A stretch of DNA of 64,000 nt from Bacteroidales bacterium (GCA_028698995.1 JAQVVM010000019.1:1-64000), one strand, 5' to 3'; shown: positions 44,421-54,593, counted from the first letter of the stretch. Translations and numbers: made by a program. The notes: generated by a model from the letters alone, not told the origin.

Positions 44421-45323
44421 TTAATGTGACTTCAGCAATATATTGAGGGGGCTCAGGTTTGCTTGTGCAAAATGTCCACAGTGCCTACAATCTAGATTGG
44501 CACACGAAGGTCTTTCTTCGAGTTTTTCGTTAAAGTGCAATACCTGATCGCGCCAGTAGCAAGGCTTCCCTGAATGGTCAGCTTTGTAGAACCATTTTAT
44601 GGCACTATTGCTCATTAACAAGTGTCGGGGATACTTCTTTTTTAACATCAAGATATTATCAATGATTTTACCGCGTAATTCATTATGAAGAAGGTTGGGG
44701 TCATTATCAGAATGATCGGGATGTGGCGTGTACAAATCGCAGGAGACACCAAGGAAATTCTTTTTAACAGCCAGTTTTAAGACAAACTCAAGCTCCATCC
44801 AATTATCATTAGTCAGGGTCATGCTTAAAACCACTCTGGAATCGTTGTTATAATTTTCAAGAACTTTATCAAAAACGCCGGGTCCTCTCATGTTATCGTG
44901 TGTTTCTCGTGTGCCGTCTATCGACACAAATAATTTTTGGGTATAGAAGGAACCTATTGGGATTGTGCCATTAGTACAAATATCAACGTACTTAAAAATG
45001 CGGCAAGCTTCCTTAATAACATCCATTCTTACAGCAGGTTCACCTCCAATAAGCAAAATACGTCTGATGCCTTTTAATCTGAGTTCTAAAAATTTTTCCC
45101 GCCACTTTTCCAATGGCAGCATTGGTGAGGGACTTTCCTTTATGGTACGGAAATGATAACAATGCTTACATCTGAGATTGCAATCGCTGGATAAATCAAA
45201 TTCGGCAATATATTTACGACCTGAAAAAATTCTGCGTAACTCATAAATACCCATATTAAAAAAACGCAAAAGAAGAGCTGTTCTACTTCCAGGCCATTGT
45301 CGCATATAATAAATCAATTCCAT
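44421..45323 (-). CDS. radical SAM protein with C-terminal Cys cluster
   Basis: This 300-residue radical SAM enzyme has the cluster motif CNLRCKHC (Cys48, Cys52, Cys55), the GGEP motif in LLIGGEPAVR and LFVSIDGTRETHDNMRG. The C-terminus has CANLDCRHCGHFAQANL, three Cys that may bind a second cluster in a shortened SPASM-like region. An additional Cys lies in KPCYWRD. The substrate is unknown. It is transcribed with the membrane protein that follows it, so a role in lipid, glycan or cell-envelope modification is possible. No precursor peptide was found nearby. Confidence 0.8.
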   Translation of the reverse strand: MELIYYMRQWPGSRTALLLRFFNMGIYELRRIFSGRKYIAEFDLSSDCNLRCKHCYHFRTIKESPSPMLPLEKWREKFLELRLKGIRRILLIGGEPAVRMDVIKEACRIFKYVDICTNGTIPIGSFYTQKLFVSIDGTRETHDNMRGPGVFDKVLENYNNDSRVVLSMTLTNDNWMELEFVLKLAVKKNFLGVSCDLYTPHPDHSDNDPNLLHNELRGKIIDNILMLKKKYPRHLLMSNSAIKWFYKADHSGKPCYWRDQVLHFNEKLEERPSCANLDCRHCGHFAQANLSPLNILLKSH

Positions 45324-45394
45324 ACTTGCATTTTATTACAAAGTTATTTTAATTTTTAAGAATAAAAGTATAAGTTTGTGTTTGCAAAAAAAAT

Positions 45395-47368
45395 ATGGCA
45401 GACAAAAAAAAAACAAAGCATCGGAATAACGCTAAAAAACCGTTAATTCAAGCCCTTTTCAGTAAAAGGAATGCGATGATTTTAATCGCTTTATTCGCCA
45501 TCATTCTGTATGGAAAAAGTCTGTCGAACAAATATGCTCTTGATGATGAGCTTGTGGTGCACGATAATGCTCTTATTGCAAAGGGCTTCGAAGCTATTCC
45601 AACAATTTTCACATCCTTTTATGCTGAGACCGAAAAAATGCAATACGGCTACCGGCCAATTGTTCAAATGACTTTTGCAATAGAACACCAGTTCTTTGGT
45701 GAAAACCCAAACATAAGCCACTTGATTAATCTTATTCTGTATATTTTCACAGGTTTTATTTTGTTTAAATTCCTCTCACGTATTTTGGCTCAAAGCCATC
45801 TGATTGTACCTTTGGGAATCACCCTTCTTTTTATGGCTCATCCAGCCCACACCGAGGTGGTGTGCAGTTTAAAAAACAGAGATGAGCTCCTTAGCTTCTT
45901 AGGTGGGATGGGCGCTGTTATGTTTATGTTCAGTTTTGTTGAGAGCAAAAAAATAAAGTTTTTTGTACTTGCCAATATCAGTTTATGGCTTGGGTTTTTC
46001 TCCAAACTTTCTGCCCTGACATTCCTGGCAGTTATTCCGCTTTGTTTATATTTTTTTACGACCATTTCTATAAAAAGAAATTTGATTTACAGTGGGATTA
46101 CTGCATTTGCATTGCTGCTTCTGTTTTACCTTTCCCGCCTGATGTTGCCCGAACAGATACAGCCCTTTTCAATAACAGAAAACCCCTTGTTTGTTGAAAA
46201 TGGGTTTTTACTTAAATTAAATACAGGGCTTTACGCTTTGTGGTTTTATCTAAAATTGCTGGTATTTCCACACCCCCTTTCATTTTTCTATGGCTACAAC
46301 ATGTTTCCTATAGAGGGTTCGGCATATATTTTTATAGTGTTATCCGTAATAATTTATGTCTTTCTTTTGGGATATGCCATATTCAAACTAAAGGAAAAGC
46401 ACCTGCTGTCATTTATTATTTTATTTTATTTGAGCAGTATTTCAATGTTTACCAATATCCTTACTCCTGTTGCAGGAATTGTAGGTGAGCGTTTTGTTTA
46501 TGCAGCCTCATTATCCTTTTGCATGGCATTGGTTTACGGGTTTTTTAAGTTAACCAAAACACCAATTTTCAACACCCATATAAACCCAAAGAGTTTAAAT
46601 CGAATCATCATATTACTCCTTATTTTTCTGTTGCCCTATTCACTGAAAACCATTAGTAGAAACAATGCATGGTACGACCATAAAAGCCTCTTTGTAAGTG
46701 ATATTGAACATCTTCAAAACTCTGCCAAAGCAAATTCTTTACTTGCCGGTACGCTTTTCAAAGAAGCCATTGACGATCTTTCAATAAGCCGCAACGCCGC
46801 CAAAAACAAGTTGAAAGTTGATTCCGCTCTTTATTATTATAACCTTTCTGTTGAAGTTTTTCCTGAATATTCGCCTTCGTGGAATAATATGGGATCCATA
46901 TACTTTGTTTTTTATCAGGATTACCAAAGAGCCATGCCCTATTTTGAGAAAGCCATAGAAACAGACAGCAATTATGTTGAACCTTATTTCAATTTGGCCT
47001 ATTGCCACGACCTGACAGGAGACACTGCATCAGCCATCCAATTTTATATGAAAACCATAGAAAAAGACTCCGGCTATGTGAAAGCCTATTCAAACCTGAG
47101 CCTTATTTATGCAGCACGGGGAGAAACAGAACTCTTTGAAACATGCAACCACAAAATCATGAAAATAGATCCAAATCTGGATGTGCCTTACGTTAATCTG
47201 GGGAACTACTATTTAGTAAATGGGGATACAACATTGGCAGTGGAGTACATGGAAAAAGCATTTGAAAAAGCACCTTCAAACACATCCTTAGCACAAAACC
47301 TTGTTGTGTATTTTGAAAATATCGGTGATATTCAAAAAGCTGACTATTACAGGTCTCAATTAAGGTAG
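45395..47368 (+). CDS. TMTC-like membrane protein with TPR repeats (DUF1736)
   Basis: This 657-residue protein has an N-terminal multi-pass membrane part (about 25-420, 10 or so helices) and a C-terminal run of tetratricopeptide repeats (about 465-650). Clear repeat units are PSWNNMGSIYFVFYQDYQRA, VEPYFNLAYCHDLTGDTASA and VKAYSNLSLIYAARGETELF. The loop YALDDELVVHDNALI contains the acidic pair expected of GT-C glycosyltransferases. The arrangement matches TMTC/DUF1736 proteins, which in animals O-mannosylate cadherins. In Bacteroidota they may glycosylate exported proteins. Confidence 0.82.
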   Translation: MADKKKTKHRNNAKKPLIQALFSKRNAMILIALFAIILYGKSLSNKYALDDELVVHDNALIAKGFEAIPTIFTSFYAETEKMQYGYRPIVQMTFAIEHQFFGENPNISHLINLILYIFTGFILFKFLSRILAQSHLIVPLGITLLFMAHPAHTEVVCSLKNRDELLSFLGGMGAVMFMFSFVESKKIKFFVLANISLWLGFFSKLSALTFLAVIPLCLYFFTTISIKRNLIYSGITAFALLLLFYLSRLMLPEQIQPFSITENPLFVENGFLLKLNTGLYALWFYLKLLVFPHPLSFFYGYNMFPIEGSAYIFIVLSVIIYVFLLGYAIFKLKEKHLLSFIILFYLSSISMFTNILTPVAGIVGERFVYAASLSFCMALVYGFFKLTKTPIFNTHINPKSLNRIIILLLIFLLPYSLKTISRNNAWYDHKSLFVSDIEHLQNSAKANSLLAGTLFKEAIDDLSISRNAAKNKLKVDSALYYYNLSVEVFPEYSPSWNNMGSIYFVFYQDYQRAMPYFEKAIETDSNYVEPYFNLAYCHDLTGDTASAIQFYMKTIEKDSGYVKAYSNLSLIYAARGETELFETCNHKIMKIDPNLDVPYVNLGNYYLVNGDTTLAVEYMEKAFEKAPSNTSLAQNLVVYFENIGDIQKADYYRSQLR

Positions 47369-47396
47369 TTCTTTTCGAAAAATATCTTTCAATATT

Positions 47397-50300
47397 TTAA
47401 CAAAGATTACTTATACCATTGATAAGCACATACATTTCTGCTGCCTTTTCAAAAGTAACTTTTGATGCACAAGGTGCAAGTGTTTCTACATGAATTATTT
47501 TAAAATCTGCATCAAATTCTACCTTTACGTAGTCGGTTTCATAAAGGTATTTGTTTTGGAATGACGTCAGGGTGCTAAAAAGGCCTTTCTTTTTATAAAC
47601 AAGAACACTTTTGTCTTTGTGTTTGCTTAAAAGGTAAGCCTCTTCTACACTTATAAAAGATAATGAAGTTAGATAAACCTTTGGTTTCTGTTGATAGGGT
47701 GCTCCCGAAGTAGGACAGAATGTATTGCAATTACCGCATTCGTTACAAAAATCTCCGATATTAATAATCTGGTATTTTTGTTTAACTTCAAATGTTTTGT
47801 GAGGCTCAATAGAATACTTTCCATCTTTTACAATCAGCTTTGGCAACATCATCGAAAATGGTTTTACTTCATAACAATAATTGGCTTTATTGGGGCAAAC
47901 AGTTACACAGATATTGCACAATTCGTGACAAAATAAACAGCGGGCGGCCTCTTCCATTATGTCCTCTTTTGAGAAAGGCATTTCCGGTGCCGTTTCCTGA
48001 TACTTTGCAATAGCTGGATATTTTAATACCGAATGTTTCCTAACTGATTTTTTCTCTATCAGTTCTTCATAGGACAGGCCGGTAGAAAAAGAATTATTCT
48101 CTGTTATATTTTTAGCAAGTGTGCTGATGATTCTGCTTGAGGCTTTTCTGCCATCACCAACTGCATTTATTATTGTTGAAGCTCCCCTTAAAGCATCACC
48201 ACCAATAAAAACACCATCAACTGCGGTCTGATAAGCTGTTACACTTTCATAAGCTTCCTTCTCCATAAAATCAACAACAACATGCTGACCTAAAGCAGGA
48301 ATGATGGCATCAAAAGGCAGCTCAAAATCAGACCCCTGAATAGGCACGGGCTTTGAGCGACCGGATTCATCATTTTCTCCCTGGCTCATTTTTATACATG
48401 CTAATGCTGACACTTTCCCATTTTTGGAAATAATCTTTAAAGGAGCCGTCAACTCAACAACCTCAATATTTTCAGACAGCATGGCTTCCAATTCTTCTTT
48501 ATCAGCAGGCATTTCTCGTAAAGTACGGCGGTAAACTACTGTTACCTTGCCCTCTCCCTTTAATAATCTGTGAGCTGAACGCGCAATATCACAAGCTGTA
48601 TTACCTCCGCCAATGATGGCAATATTTTTAAATTTTATCAGATTTTCTTTCTTTTTAATTGATGATAAAAATTGGATAGGATCCAATACGCCTTCACTGT
48701 GTTCTCCCTCAATATTGAGTTTTTTATTCTCTTGCGCACCCACAGCTATATATACACAGTTATAAGTTTCCCTGAGTTTGTTAAAGGTCTCTGTATTAAT
48801 TCGGGCATTGTAGTGAATAGCCACACCCATATTCTTTATCCTGTCAATATCTTTCTTCAATGCAGCTTCTTTAAGTCTGAAATTGGGAATTGCCTCAGAA
48901 ATCATCCCGCCGGAAACACTTTTTGATTCAAATACTGCCACATCCATGCCTGCCAACTTTAGAAAATAGGCACACGATAATCCCGATGGGCCGGCTCCAA
49001 TAACTGCTGCTTTTAATCCTTTGGCAGGGAGATTCTCAGGCATGTTATTCTGTTCATCGGCATGGCTTACAAACCATTTTACATCGCGGATACGCAATTC
49101 CTCATCATAATTAATACGTGTGCATTTCGTCTGGCACTTATGATCGCAAATCATACCCAGAACATTTGGAAATGGATTGGTCCTCAGGATTGTCAACAAT
49201 GCATTCTCCCATTGCCCTTTTGAAGCATGAAACATATATTCGGGGATATCCTGATGCGTGGGACATGTTAGTGTGCAGGGCGCATTAATACAATCAAAAA
49301 CACCTAATTCTTTATTTGTTTTTATGCTCTTTTCGATGAAAAAATCATTTTTATAGGCTTTTTGTTCAAGGACATTTTGTGCATATAATTTAAGATTAGC
49401 CAAAGCAGCCTCCTTTTCAGGTACATCTTTTTCTACGTTTTTGTTCTTGATGAATTCCTCCCGTCCCATCGCATTAGAAGCAATGTACGCATCTTTGCAG
49501 GCTTTTGCATACTGCAGTAACCGGCTGTATCCACCTGGTTTCAGCACATCAGAACTGACAGTAACAGGAAATAATCCACAAGCCAGTACATCGGGCAAAT
49601 TGAAACAATCGGCCCCTGCTGAAAAAGATATTTGCAGTCTGCCGTTAAAATTTTCCTGAATTTTCTTAGCAAGGTTGATACTTATTGGATGCAATGCACG
49701 CCCACTCATATACATAGATTCCTGTGACTTTGAAAAAACTTGTCGGGTATTAAGACTTTCAAGGGTATTGGTTAATTTAAGTCCAAAGAAAACGTGGTTT
49801 TCAGCAGCAGCAGCCGTCAATCTTTCGATGATTCCTAAAGCCTGTTCATATTTAAGGTCATGTTCAAAAGCAATATCAGGAACTTCGGTATAGAAACCAT
49901 TTTGAGTATTTAAAATATTTCTTAATGCATCTTTACCCAACAAGGTTGGATTCAGTTTTAAAATGGTGTTCAATTTTCTTTCCTTAACCAAATAGCTTGT
50001 AATCTTTTCAATCTCATCGGGTGGGCAACCGTGCATGGTCGAAAGGGTTACATTGTTTGATATACAATCGGGAATTTCAACATCTTTTATTTCAGGACAT
50101 ATGACCGACAACGCTTCAATTTTATTTTTTTTCTCAACAGAACAATTATTCATCTTATCTAAATACCATTGAACTTTATCACTTAATATTCCATCATAAT
50201 TATAACCAACACTCATATTAAAAATAAGTCCCGGAGATTTATGTTTGTTTTTCTGATACTGAAAAAGGTGAATTAGAATCCATGCATTCAGATACTCATT

Positions 50301-50660
50301 AAAAGATTCCTCAATTTTTAGTTCCTGCGACCATTCACAGTTATAACCCTCGTCCTGCATGTCAATACATGGTTTTGAAACTTCAAGCTCATCCAAAACC
50401 TGCACGGTTTTAAGCTCAATATATCGTGCACCACTTAGCCAAGCCATCAAGATATTCTGCGACAGCTGCGTGTGAGGACCTGCTGCCACACCAAAAGGGG
50501 TGTCAAGGGTCTGGTTCATAAATTCCGTTTGGAGTATTTTATAGTCTTCACTTTGAAAAACAAGGTCCTTTGTAAGACCAAATCCTTTACGTGTTTGCAT
50601 ATTTTTTACAAACATAGTATATAGATTTTCTAAGGATAGCGGATGAAATTTATCTGTCAT
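47397..50660 (-). CDS. ygfK: YgfK-like putative selenate reductase/oxidoreductase
   Basis: This 1087-residue iron-sulfur flavoprotein has an N-terminal dihydroorotate dehydrogenase-like domain (about 1-430: PFGVAAGPHTQLSQN, STMHGCPPDEIEKI). A DPYD-type Cys region follows (about 457-515: CINAPCTLTCPTH, CDHKCQTKC). The FAD domain has AVIGAGPSGLS at 552-562, and the NADPH domain has IAIIGGGNTACDIA. A C-terminal ferredoxin-like part carries CLFCHELCNICVTVCPN and CNECGNCNTFCP. The E. coli homologue is linked to selenate reduction and selenium-dependent molybdenum hydroxylases. The divergent MocA-like neighbour repeats the E. coli ygfK-ygfJ association. The substrate here is unproven. Confidence 0.87.
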   Translation of the reverse strand: MTDKFHPLSLENLYTMFVKNMQTRKGFGLTKDLVFQSEDYKILQTEFMNQTLDTPFGVAAGPHTQLSQNILMAWLSGARYIELKTVQVLDELEVSKPCIDMQDEGYNCEWSQELKIEESFNEYLNAWILIHLFQYQKNKHKSPGLIFNMSVGYNYDGILSDKVQWYLDKMNNCSVEKKNKIEALSVICPEIKDVEIPDCISNNVTLSTMHGCPPDEIEKITSYLVKERKLNTILKLNPTLLGKDALRNILNTQNGFYTEVPDIAFEHDLKYEQALGIIERLTAAAAENHVFFGLKLTNTLESLNTRQVFSKSQESMYMSGRALHPISINLAKKIQENFNGRLQISFSAGADCFNLPDVLACGLFPVTVSSDVLKPGGYSRLLQYAKACKDAYIASNAMGREEFIKNKNVEKDVPEKEAALANLKLYAQNVLEQKAYKNDFFIEKSIKTNKELGVFDCINAPCTLTCPTHQDIPEYMFHASKGQWENALLTILRTNPFPNVLGMICDHKCQTKCTRINYDEELRIRDVKWFVSHADEQNNMPENLPAKGLKAAVIGAGPSGLSCAYFLKLAGMDVAVFESKSVSGGMISEAIPNFRLKEAALKKDIDRIKNMGVAIHYNARINTETFNKLRETYNCVYIAVGAQENKKLNIEGEHSEGVLDPIQFLSSIKKKENLIKFKNIAIIGGGNTACDIARSAHRLLKGEGKVTVVYRRTLREMPADKEELEAMLSENIEVVELTAPLKIISKNGKVSALACIKMSQGENDESGRSKPVPIQGSDFELPFDAIIPALGQHVVVDFMEKEAYESVTAYQTAVDGVFIGGDALRGASTIINAVGDGRKASSRIISTLAKNITENNSFSTGLSYEELIEKKSVRKHSVLKYPAIAKYQETAPEMPFSKEDIMEEAARCLFCHELCNICVTVCPNKANYCYEVKPFSMMLPKLIVKDGKYSIEPHKTFEVKQKYQIINIGDFCNECGNCNTFCPTSGAPYQQKPKVYLTSLSFISVEEAYLLSKHKDKSVLVYKKKGLFSTLTSFQNKYLYETDYVKVEFDADFKIIHVETLAPCASKVTFEKAAEMYVLINGISNLC

Positions 50661-50702
50661 TTTACTAGAATTAAGTTAATTTTGAAAAACAAAAATAAAC
50701 AA

Positions 50703-51317
50703 ATGCTTTGTAATATTTACGAAAAACAGCCTTCTCCGGTTATTATTCTTGCCGCAGGTCTCTCTGAAAGGATGAAATCCCCAAAACTTTTTCTAAAATG
50801 GGATAACTCAGTTACTTTTGTTGAACACATTATAGATACTTATAAAAAAATAGGGAGCCCCATAATTCTGATCGTAAATAAGTTTGATTTTCCTGAAACA
50901 TCCCTATTTTTAAGCCCCTACGAGCCTTTAACAGTCATTGAAAATACAATTCCCGAAATAGGCCGGTTTCATTCAATTAAACTGGGTATCAGTGCTCTAA
51001 AAAGTACCGATTCATGTTTCATCCAGAACATTGACAATCCTTTTTCAGACGAAATTACCCTGCTGAAACTAAAGAAAAAAATTAAGTCAAACTCTTATGT
51101 TGTACCAACATTTAATAAAAAAGCAGGTCATCCTGTTCTGATAGCGAAAGAATTGATTGAAGCCATTAAATCTATCAACAGCTCAGACTTTAATTTTAAG
51201 GACTTTTTAGAAACCTATAATAGAATTGAATGCCCTGTCGAAAACGAGAAAATTATGATAAATATTAATTCAAAAGAAGATTATATTAAAGCCGGTTTCG
51301 AAACTAAACTAAATTAG
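50703..51317 (+). CDS. MocA/MobA-like nucleotidyltransferase
   Basis: This 204-residue enzyme probably adds a CMP or GMP to the molybdenum cofactor. The NTP-transferase signature is ILAAGLSERMKSPKLFL, followed by NIDNPFSDE (acidic metal-binding loop) and VVPTFNKKAGHPVLI. ATG 50703 (MLCNIYEKQ) is preferred over 50643, which would overlap the divergent ygfK gene and add an atypical 20 residues. The ygfK-mocA pairing suggests it matures a molybdenum enzyme, but no molybdenum hydroxylase lies in the window. Confidence 0.82.
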   Translation: MLCNIYEKQPSPVIILAAGLSERMKSPKLFLKWDNSVTFVEHIIDTYKKIGSPIILIVNKFDFPETSLFLSPYEPLTVIENTIPEIGRFHSIKLGISALKSTDSCFIQNIDNPFSDEITLLKLKKKIKSNSYVVPTFNKKAGHPVLIAKELIEAIKSINSSDFNFKDFLETYNRIECPVENEKIMININSKEDYIKAGFETKLN

Positions 51318-51339
51318 TTATATTTGCAATAAAAATTCT

Positions 51340-52494
51340 ATGAATAAACAAAAAATAAAAGCAGGTAATCCAAAAACACCACCAAGTACCAATAGTATAA
51401 AATCAACTAAAAATAGTTTACTAAAAAAAATACTGATGTATTTGATATTAGTTTTGATTATTATTATACCGATTGAATTGGCTTCATATTTATATATCAA
51501 GTACAAACGCCCCGAAATAATAAAGTTAGTTGATTATTTTAAATCCGATAAACCAATCATCGAGTACCAACTTTGCATATCTCAGGCATACCTCAATTAT
51601 ATTCCAACACCTGGAGAAGTTGAACATAATATTGTACAGCACAATGAGCATGGTTACAGAGGAGTCCTCGTTCCCAGGAAGAGAGACAATGCGGATTCAT
51701 TCCGTATTCTTTTCCTTGGTGGTTCTACCACCTATGGTTGGGGCGTAGCTGACCCTCTTAAAACCTATCCTGAATTTACAGGGAAATATCTTAGGGAAAA
51801 TCTTCCCGGAAAAAAAATTGAAATCATAAATGCCGGTGTGCCATGGGGTACATCTGCCGAGATATTAATTCATTATCTTTTGAAGTTTCGTTATTATAAT
51901 GCTGATTTGGTCGTTATTAATGAAGGAGGCAATGATGCACAGGCCATTACAAAACCGACCTATCAACCCGACTATAGCAACTGGCGCAAAACACTTTCAA
52001 CATTGCCGAAAGTAGGTTCTTTTACAAAAGCTTTGTTCTCGTCAAATTTCTTCTCGGTTTTGGCTTTTCACCTCTTTTATTCTGAATTTGCTGAAAACGA
52101 CATGTTTGTACATATGAATGAATATTTGTATGCAAAATGGTACGAAGGAAATGCAACTACAGCTATGGAAAATATTGAAGAACTGGCTTTTTACAGGAAT
52201 ATAAACTCAGTTGTAAGTGAAATTCAAAATGACAGCAGCAAGGTTCTTTTATTGTCTTTTCAGGGCAATCCTGAGTTTAAGAATGTCCTTGAAGAAACCC
52301 TATATTACGACTTTAATGAAGAAATTCTCAGGAAAATTGCAACAGACAAAAACGCCTTTTTCTTACCTTTTCCAAAGGATGCAATTCCTGACAATACATG
52401 GGTGGATGACTGTCACCTGAACGAGCTCGGAGAGCAAATAAAAGGAGAATATGTGGGCAGATTTATATTGAATGAAATATTAAAAGCAAAATAA
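51340..52494 (+). CDS. membrane-anchored SGNH/GDSL hydrolase
   Basis: This 384-residue protein has a cytoplasmic basic tail, one membrane anchor (about 31-52: LMYLILVLIIIIPIELASYL) and an extracytoplasmic SGNH hydrolase domain. Block I is FLGGSTTYGWG with Ser129. A later block contains NEGGNDAQ, and the catalytic DxxH is in WVDDCHLNELG near the end. Such proteins often remove or add acetyl groups on polysaccharides. It follows the nucleotidyltransferase by 22 bases and abuts the convergent ABC permease gene without any gap, next to an export permease that could handle polysaccharide. Confidence 0.85.
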   Translation: MNKQKIKAGNPKTPPSTNSIKSTKNSLLKKILMYLILVLIIIIPIELASYLYIKYKRPEIIKLVDYFKSDKPIIEYQLCISQAYLNYIPTPGEVEHNIVQHNEHGYRGVLVPRKRDNADSFRILFLGGSTTYGWGVADPLKTYPEFTGKYLRENLPGKKIEIINAGVPWGTSAEILIHYLLKFRYYNADLVVINEGGNDAQAITKPTYQPDYSNWRKTLSTLPKVGSFTKALFSSNFFSVLAFHLFYSEFAENDMFVHMNEYLYAKWYEGNATTAMENIEELAFYRNINSVVSEIQNDSSKVLLLSFQGNPEFKNVLEETLYYDFNEEILRKIATDKNAFFLPFPKDAIPDNTWVDDCHLNELGEQIKGEYVGRFILNEILKAK

Positions 52495-53313
52495 TCAGAT
52501 ATAATCTGCTATATTATCTTCATTTCTGAAAAAATACCAAAGACCTGTTATTAATAAAAGACCCACAACAACAAAACCCCATATGTATTCAGGAGGGGGT
52601 AATAAACCTCCCATGAAAGCCCATCTGTTCCATTCCACAATACCTGCCAAGGGGTTGATATAAATCAGAAAAGCAAACTGTTTAGGAATAAGCGTTGTGG
52701 GGAAGAACACAGGAGTAACAAAAATTCCAAAACCAATAAGATAGGGCATAATATGCTGAAGGTCTCTGTATTTAATTGTCAGTGCAGACATCCAGATGGC
52801 AACAGAAAGTGCTGTAAGTGCATTTAGCAAAAGCAAAGCAGGAAGTATAAGTATGTGGGCACGCAGTGACATTCCGTAAATACACATAAGAAAAAACATA
52901 ATCAGTAACATAAACAGAAATTCAAAAAAAGCCACAACTGCTTTTGATACTACCAAAGTAAGTTTGGGGAAATATATTTTTTTAATCAATTCTTGTGATT
53001 GCAGAAGGGAAACACTTCCACTGTTAACTATAGCAGTAAAATTATACCAAAACATAAGTCCTGTAAAGACAAAACAGATATATGGAGTCTCTCCCGTGTT
53101 TACCTTAAGTAAAACACCAAAGAAAAATGAAAATATCAGCAAAGTGATGAGTGGTTGTAAAAAGCCCCATAAAGTTCCCAAAAAGGTTTGAGCGTATTTA
53201 CTTTTGATATCGCGAAGAGCAAAAACCCAAATCAAATTTCTATGGGCAAAAAGGATTCTTAAATACCCACCCACGTTTTGTCCATTAGAAGATATGAGTC
53301 TCTCACGCATCAT
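52495..53313 (-). CDS. ABC-2 type polysaccharide exporter permease
   Basis: This 272-residue inner-membrane permease resembles Wzm/TagG/KpsM, which export O-antigen or teichoic-acid-like polymers. It has six membrane segments. Conserved stretches are WVFALRDIKSKYAQTFLGTL, GFLQPLITLLIFSFFFG and the final IYINPLAGIVEWNRWAF. The start is set at ATG 53313 (MMRERLISSNG), four bases after the stop of the small cyd-linked gene. An ATG at 53346 would overlap that gene. No matching ATPase gene is in the window. Confidence 0.88.
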   Translation of the reverse strand: MMRERLISSNGQNVGGYLRILFAHRNLIWVFALRDIKSKYAQTFLGTLWGFLQPLITLLIFSFFFGVLLKVNTGETPYICFVFTGLMFWYNFTAIVNSGSVSLLQSQELIKKIYFPKLTLVVSKAVVAFFEFLFMLLIMFFLMCIYGMSLRAHILILPALLLLNALTALSVAIWMSALTIKYRDLQHIMPYLIGFGIFVTPVFFPTTLIPKQFAFLIYINPLAGIVEWNRWAFMGGLLPPPEYIWGFVVVGLLLITGLWYFFRNEDNIADYI

Positions 53314-53317
53314 TGGG

Positions 53318-53437
53318 CTACTCTTCTTTTTTAATATTCTTTTCAAGAGCCTTTATGCCAAATACAGATATTTTATAAGTAAGAAAAATCATAAGTGGCC
53401 AACTTATAAGCCATAATATTGATGTTAAATAATCCAT
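53318..53437 (-). CDS. 39-residue single-pass membrane protein of the cytochrome bd operon (CydX-like candidate)
   Basis: This short gene lies 19 bases after cydB and 4 bases before the permease gene. The product starts MDYLTSILWLISWPLMIFLT, has one membrane helix (about 5-30) and ends in a charged tail (LEKNIKKEE). Cytochrome bd oxidases of several phyla have a third subunit of about 30-40 residues (CydX, CydS, CydH) with this size, topology and gene position. The sequence does not match any I remember, so the subunit role is inferred from context. Confidence 0.6.
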   Translation of the reverse strand: MDYLTSILWLISWPLMIFLTYKISVFGIKALEKNIKKEE

Positions 53438-53456
53438 AGTATATTTCTTTTCGTAA

Positions 53457-54593
53457 TTAATAAACGTGTTGGTCTGAGTTATCATTCATGTCCTCAGGAT
53501 TGATTTTACCCTTATCAATGGCACGCCAGGTAAAAAAAATGTAACCTAAAATAACCGGAACAAACAAGGAAATATAGGTCATAGCTTTCAGGGTGTAGAG
53601 ACTTGAAGATGCGTTCTCAATGGTTAGGGAGCTTTGAATATCAGAAGAAGAGGGATAAAAAGAGGTATTATTAAATCCTAAGATAAAGAAAATGGACAAA
53701 ACAGTCAGAATAGTTCCTGAGCCTGAAAACCAGATACCTTTATCACTTCTTTTAAAAATCGCAATACCGATACCATATAAAACAAGCACCACACCTAAAA
53801 GAAACAGAACAAGGGCAACAGGCATTTGCAGATAATTGTTTAAGTATTTATAGGGTTCCATGAAAACGACTTTGGTATCAGGATTGACAGCATAACCATC
53901 CATTAAAAATACCCGTATCATAAAGTAAAGAAAGAAAACCAGAAAAGGAAGGGCATTAAAAATAATTTGTTTTCGGGCTCTTTCTCTGATGATGTCATAG
54001 TTAATATTATTCAACAGATATAAGGCGCCTAATGTTCGGGCAAGGAAGAGGATTGCAAGACCTAATGATATGTTGGTAAAATTAAAGAGAATCTCGATTC
54101 CATAAAGTTCTGTTTGCCATGTTGAAAGATTGTAATCATTTCTGATAAATGAACTTCCCGTAAAAAAAGTAGCCACTGCTGCACCCAGTAGGAAGGTGCC
54201 AAGAAATCCGTTAACATATAAGAAACCTTCGTATGTTTTTTGCCCTAATAGGTTTCCCTTTTTTCTTCTGTATTCAAATGAAACGGCCTGCAAAACAAAG
54301 CAGATAAGAAATATTTTCCATGCATAATAGGCACCACCAAAAGAAGTGGCATAAAACAAGGGGAAGGAAGCAAACATACCGGCAGCAAAAAGAACCAATG
54401 TGGTAAATGTAAATTCCCATTTTCGTCCTATAGAATTGACAATCATTGTTTTCTCCATTTCATTCTTGCCCAGAACGCCTAAAAGGGTTTGCCCTCCCTG
54501 AACAAATAGGAGAAAAACCAAAAACGAACCAACTACTGACATTATGAGCCACCAGTATTGTTGTAATTGAATATGAGTTAATGCATCAAACAT
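53457..54593 (-). CDS. cydB: cytochrome bd ubiquinol oxidase subunit II
   Basis: This is the second subunit of the bd-type terminal oxidase, which reduces oxygen at low concentrations. The product has 378 residues from ATG 54593 (MFDALTHIQLQQYWW). Nine or so membrane segments are visible, with the family segment FLLFVQGGQTLLGVLG. The start overlaps the cydA stop by eight bases and is preceded by AAAGGAGGT, a rare strong Shine-Dalgarno here. Residues upstream of this ATG (from 54635) are cydA shadow sequence. It is full length. Confidence 0.95.
   Translation of the reverse strand: MFDALTHIQLQQYWWLIMSVVGSFLVFLLFVQGGQTLLGVLGKNEMEKTMIVNSIGRKWEFTFTTLVLFAAGMFASFPLFYATSFGGAYYAWKIFLICFVLQAVSFEYRRKKGNLLGQKTYEGFLYVNGFLGTFLLGAAVATFFTGSSFIRNDYNLSTWQTELYGIEILFNFTNISLGLAILFLARTLGALYLLNNINYDIIRERARKQIIFNALPFLVFFLYFMIRVFLMDGYAVNPDTKVVFMEPYKYLNNYLQMPVALVLFLLGVVLVLYGIGIAIFKRSDKGIWFSGSGTILTVLSIFFILGFNNTSFYPSSSDIQSSLTIENASSSLYTLKAMTYISLFVPVILGYIFFTWRAIDKGKINPEDMNDNSDQHVY

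Noticed and set aside
50643-50702. Upstream start for the MocA-like gene
   Set aside because: It would overlap the divergent ygfK start and adds residues unlike the family.
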